Positions 63,282 to 64,000 of a DNA stretch of 64,000 bases are shown piece by piece. Position 1 is the first letter of the stretch; every line of letters starts with the position of its first letter. Both the position numbers and the translations under genes were made by a program. The notes under the pieces were generated by a model. That model was not told the DNA's origin. It did no database searches and was given only the letters and a program-made list of their open reading frames with translations. Where the stretch lies: the NCBI GenBank assembly GCA_905214795.1, contig CAJMNM010000008.1:1-64000 (forward strand), written 5' to 3'. Source of the stretch: an uncultured bacterium. GTDB taxonomy: Bacteria; Bacteroidota; Bacteroidia; Bacteroidales; Bacteroidaceae.

Positions 63282-63341
63282 TGGTAGCTTTTGGGCACTT
63301 TGGGTTACGTTCTGTTGCTTTAGGTGATATTTGGTTACTTT
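63282..63341 (-). repeat. six consecutive degenerate 10-bp direct repeats
   Basis: The plus-strand units are TGGTAGCTTT, TGGGCACTTT, GGGTTACGTT, CTGTTGCTTT, AGGTGATATT and TGGTTACTTT, without gaps. The consensus is NGGTNACNTT, shared with the array at 1695-1754, and the first unit differs from its counterpart there by one base. The 63342-63505 stretch beyond it holds nothing I recognise. Confidence 0.65.
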
Positions 63342-63505
63342 CATGTTATTCTTTCTCTACGACAATCAGAGACTGCCTGTCGTGTTGCAGATTGATGGTG
63401 AAAGATGGGAGATGAATAAAATATATGCTCTTGTTTTAGTCATTTATTATCTCTGAAATACATTCGGTTCTTTTTTAAAATTCTTTTCAGGCGCGCGCCC
63501 ACGCG

Positions 63506-63982
63506 TTTTCCCTATAAGGGTATTTTCTCACTTTTGGGCCTTACTCCTTCACAATGCCATTCAAATCACAGACTGACAGAATGTTAAGTGTGAAGGGGTA
63601 TCCTTCACATCTCTTTCACCGATCCTTCACATTCACCTCCCGTTTTATAAAATGCATACGGTTACGAGTTTTTTTCCGTACGGTTACGGATTTAATCCTG
63701 CACTTTACAAATATTTTTCCGCACTGTTACGGTGATACCCGTTACCGTACCGGAATATTTTTCAGCACGGTTGCGGCTCCAGTTACAGAATTTTTGTCGG
63801 GATTTTTTGATAGAACTGAAAAATCGGTCTATTTCTTAGTATTTTGCGACCGGTTAGAATCCTTAAATGGATAAAAGACGGAATTTAAACGTTATATATA
63901 TGATGTGAAGGGTTATCCTTCACACGTATTGTGCAGATAATAAATGTATTATGTCCTGTTGTGAAGGGGTGAAGGACTTTTT
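63506..63982 (+). repeat. dispersed iteron-rich repeat, copy C
   Basis: Copy C of the 477-bp element. The palindromes GTGAAGG-N5-CCTTCAC lie at 63590-63608 and 63905-63923 (315 bp apart), TCCTTCAC direct repeats follow the first, and GTGAAGG tandem units end it (63961-63976). The CCGTACGGTTACGG-type iterons lie between. It keeps the same divergent arrangement with the microprotein promoter that copy A has with the VapE promoter. The element may continue past the window edge. Confidence 0.85.
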
Positions 63983-64000
63983 CTGTATGAAATGATTTGG

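Noticed and set aside
63282..63341. Microsatellite or replication slippage as the origin of the decamer run
   Set aside because: The units are too divergent for recent slippage, and the position relative to the -7 box is the same in two independent loci.

Overview
The window comes from a member of the Bacteroidales, most likely Bacteroidaceae (Bacteroides/Phocaeicola-like). I cannot name the species from sequence alone. The signs are many promoters of the Bacteroidetes type (TAnnTTTG at -7, TTG or TTTG about 20 bp upstream), a short primary sigma factor of 287 residues, lipoproteins, and marker families such as DUF5686, DUF5103, DUF4468, PF14121 porins and DUF1460 amidases. Most of it is core chromosome. 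Accessory material lies at both ends, at 2.4-6.1 kb, and at 43.4-44.2 kb.

Layout. 0-2.3 kb: a GC-rich VapE/VirE-type replication ATPase, a partial downstream gene, and a 477-bp iteron-rich repeat (copy A). 2.4-6.1 kb: a membrane-bound AraC regulator, four operator-like direct repeats, and a large lipoprotein whose C-terminal half resembles a leukocidin-type pore-forming toxin. 6.6-7.6 kb: GH43 arabinanase. 7.9-14.1 kb: an operon for aryl-acid/aromatic amino acid interconversion (nitrilase, IorA, IorB, aminotransferase, phenylacetate-CoA ligase, ACT protein). 14.1-24.7 kb: DUF5686 outer-membrane protein, an aberrant PurF paralogue, a coiled-coil WYL-like protein, GNAT, Na+ symporter, porin. 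24.8-28.1 kb: a second 2-oxoacid:ferredoxin oxidoreductase operon (VOR type). 28.4-35.6 kb: DUF4468 protein and a six-gene TolC-MacA-MacB-LytS/LytR-like efflux operon.

35.7-43.4 kb: riboflavin synthase, YihY, RNase P RNA, HtrA, primary sigma factor, then a compact cluster of HprK-like ATPase, Ser/His signal-peptidase-like protein, PqqD and MmcQ/YjbR. 43.5-44.2 kb: repeat copy B (inverted). 44.2-60.7 kb: mostly housekeeping and envelope genes (D-2-hydroxyacid dehydrogenase, DUF5103, DUF1460 amidase, MtgA, OmpA lipoprotein, ProS, MaoC, KdsA, KdsD, cardiolipin synthase, TPR protein, solute-binding lipoprotein, Pgk, Nth). 60.8-64 kb: two Fur-box-like sites before a GLUG-repeat secreted protein, a 38-residue microprotein gene and repeat copy C.

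The most unusual signal is the element family at 0-2.3, 43.6-44.0 and 63.1-64 kb. All three copies hold two 19-bp palindromes (GTGAAGG-N5-CCTTCAC) exactly 315 bp apart, with phased iterons between them. Two of the copies also lie next to a divergent promoter with six consecutive 10-bp degenerate repeats placed exactly 20 bp upstream of the -7 box. One of these promoters drives the VapE-like protein. The other drives a 38-residue ORF whose N-terminus resembles that of the VapE-like protein. This looks like an undescribed replicon- or regulator-binding module with full-length and decayed or non-autonomous forms.
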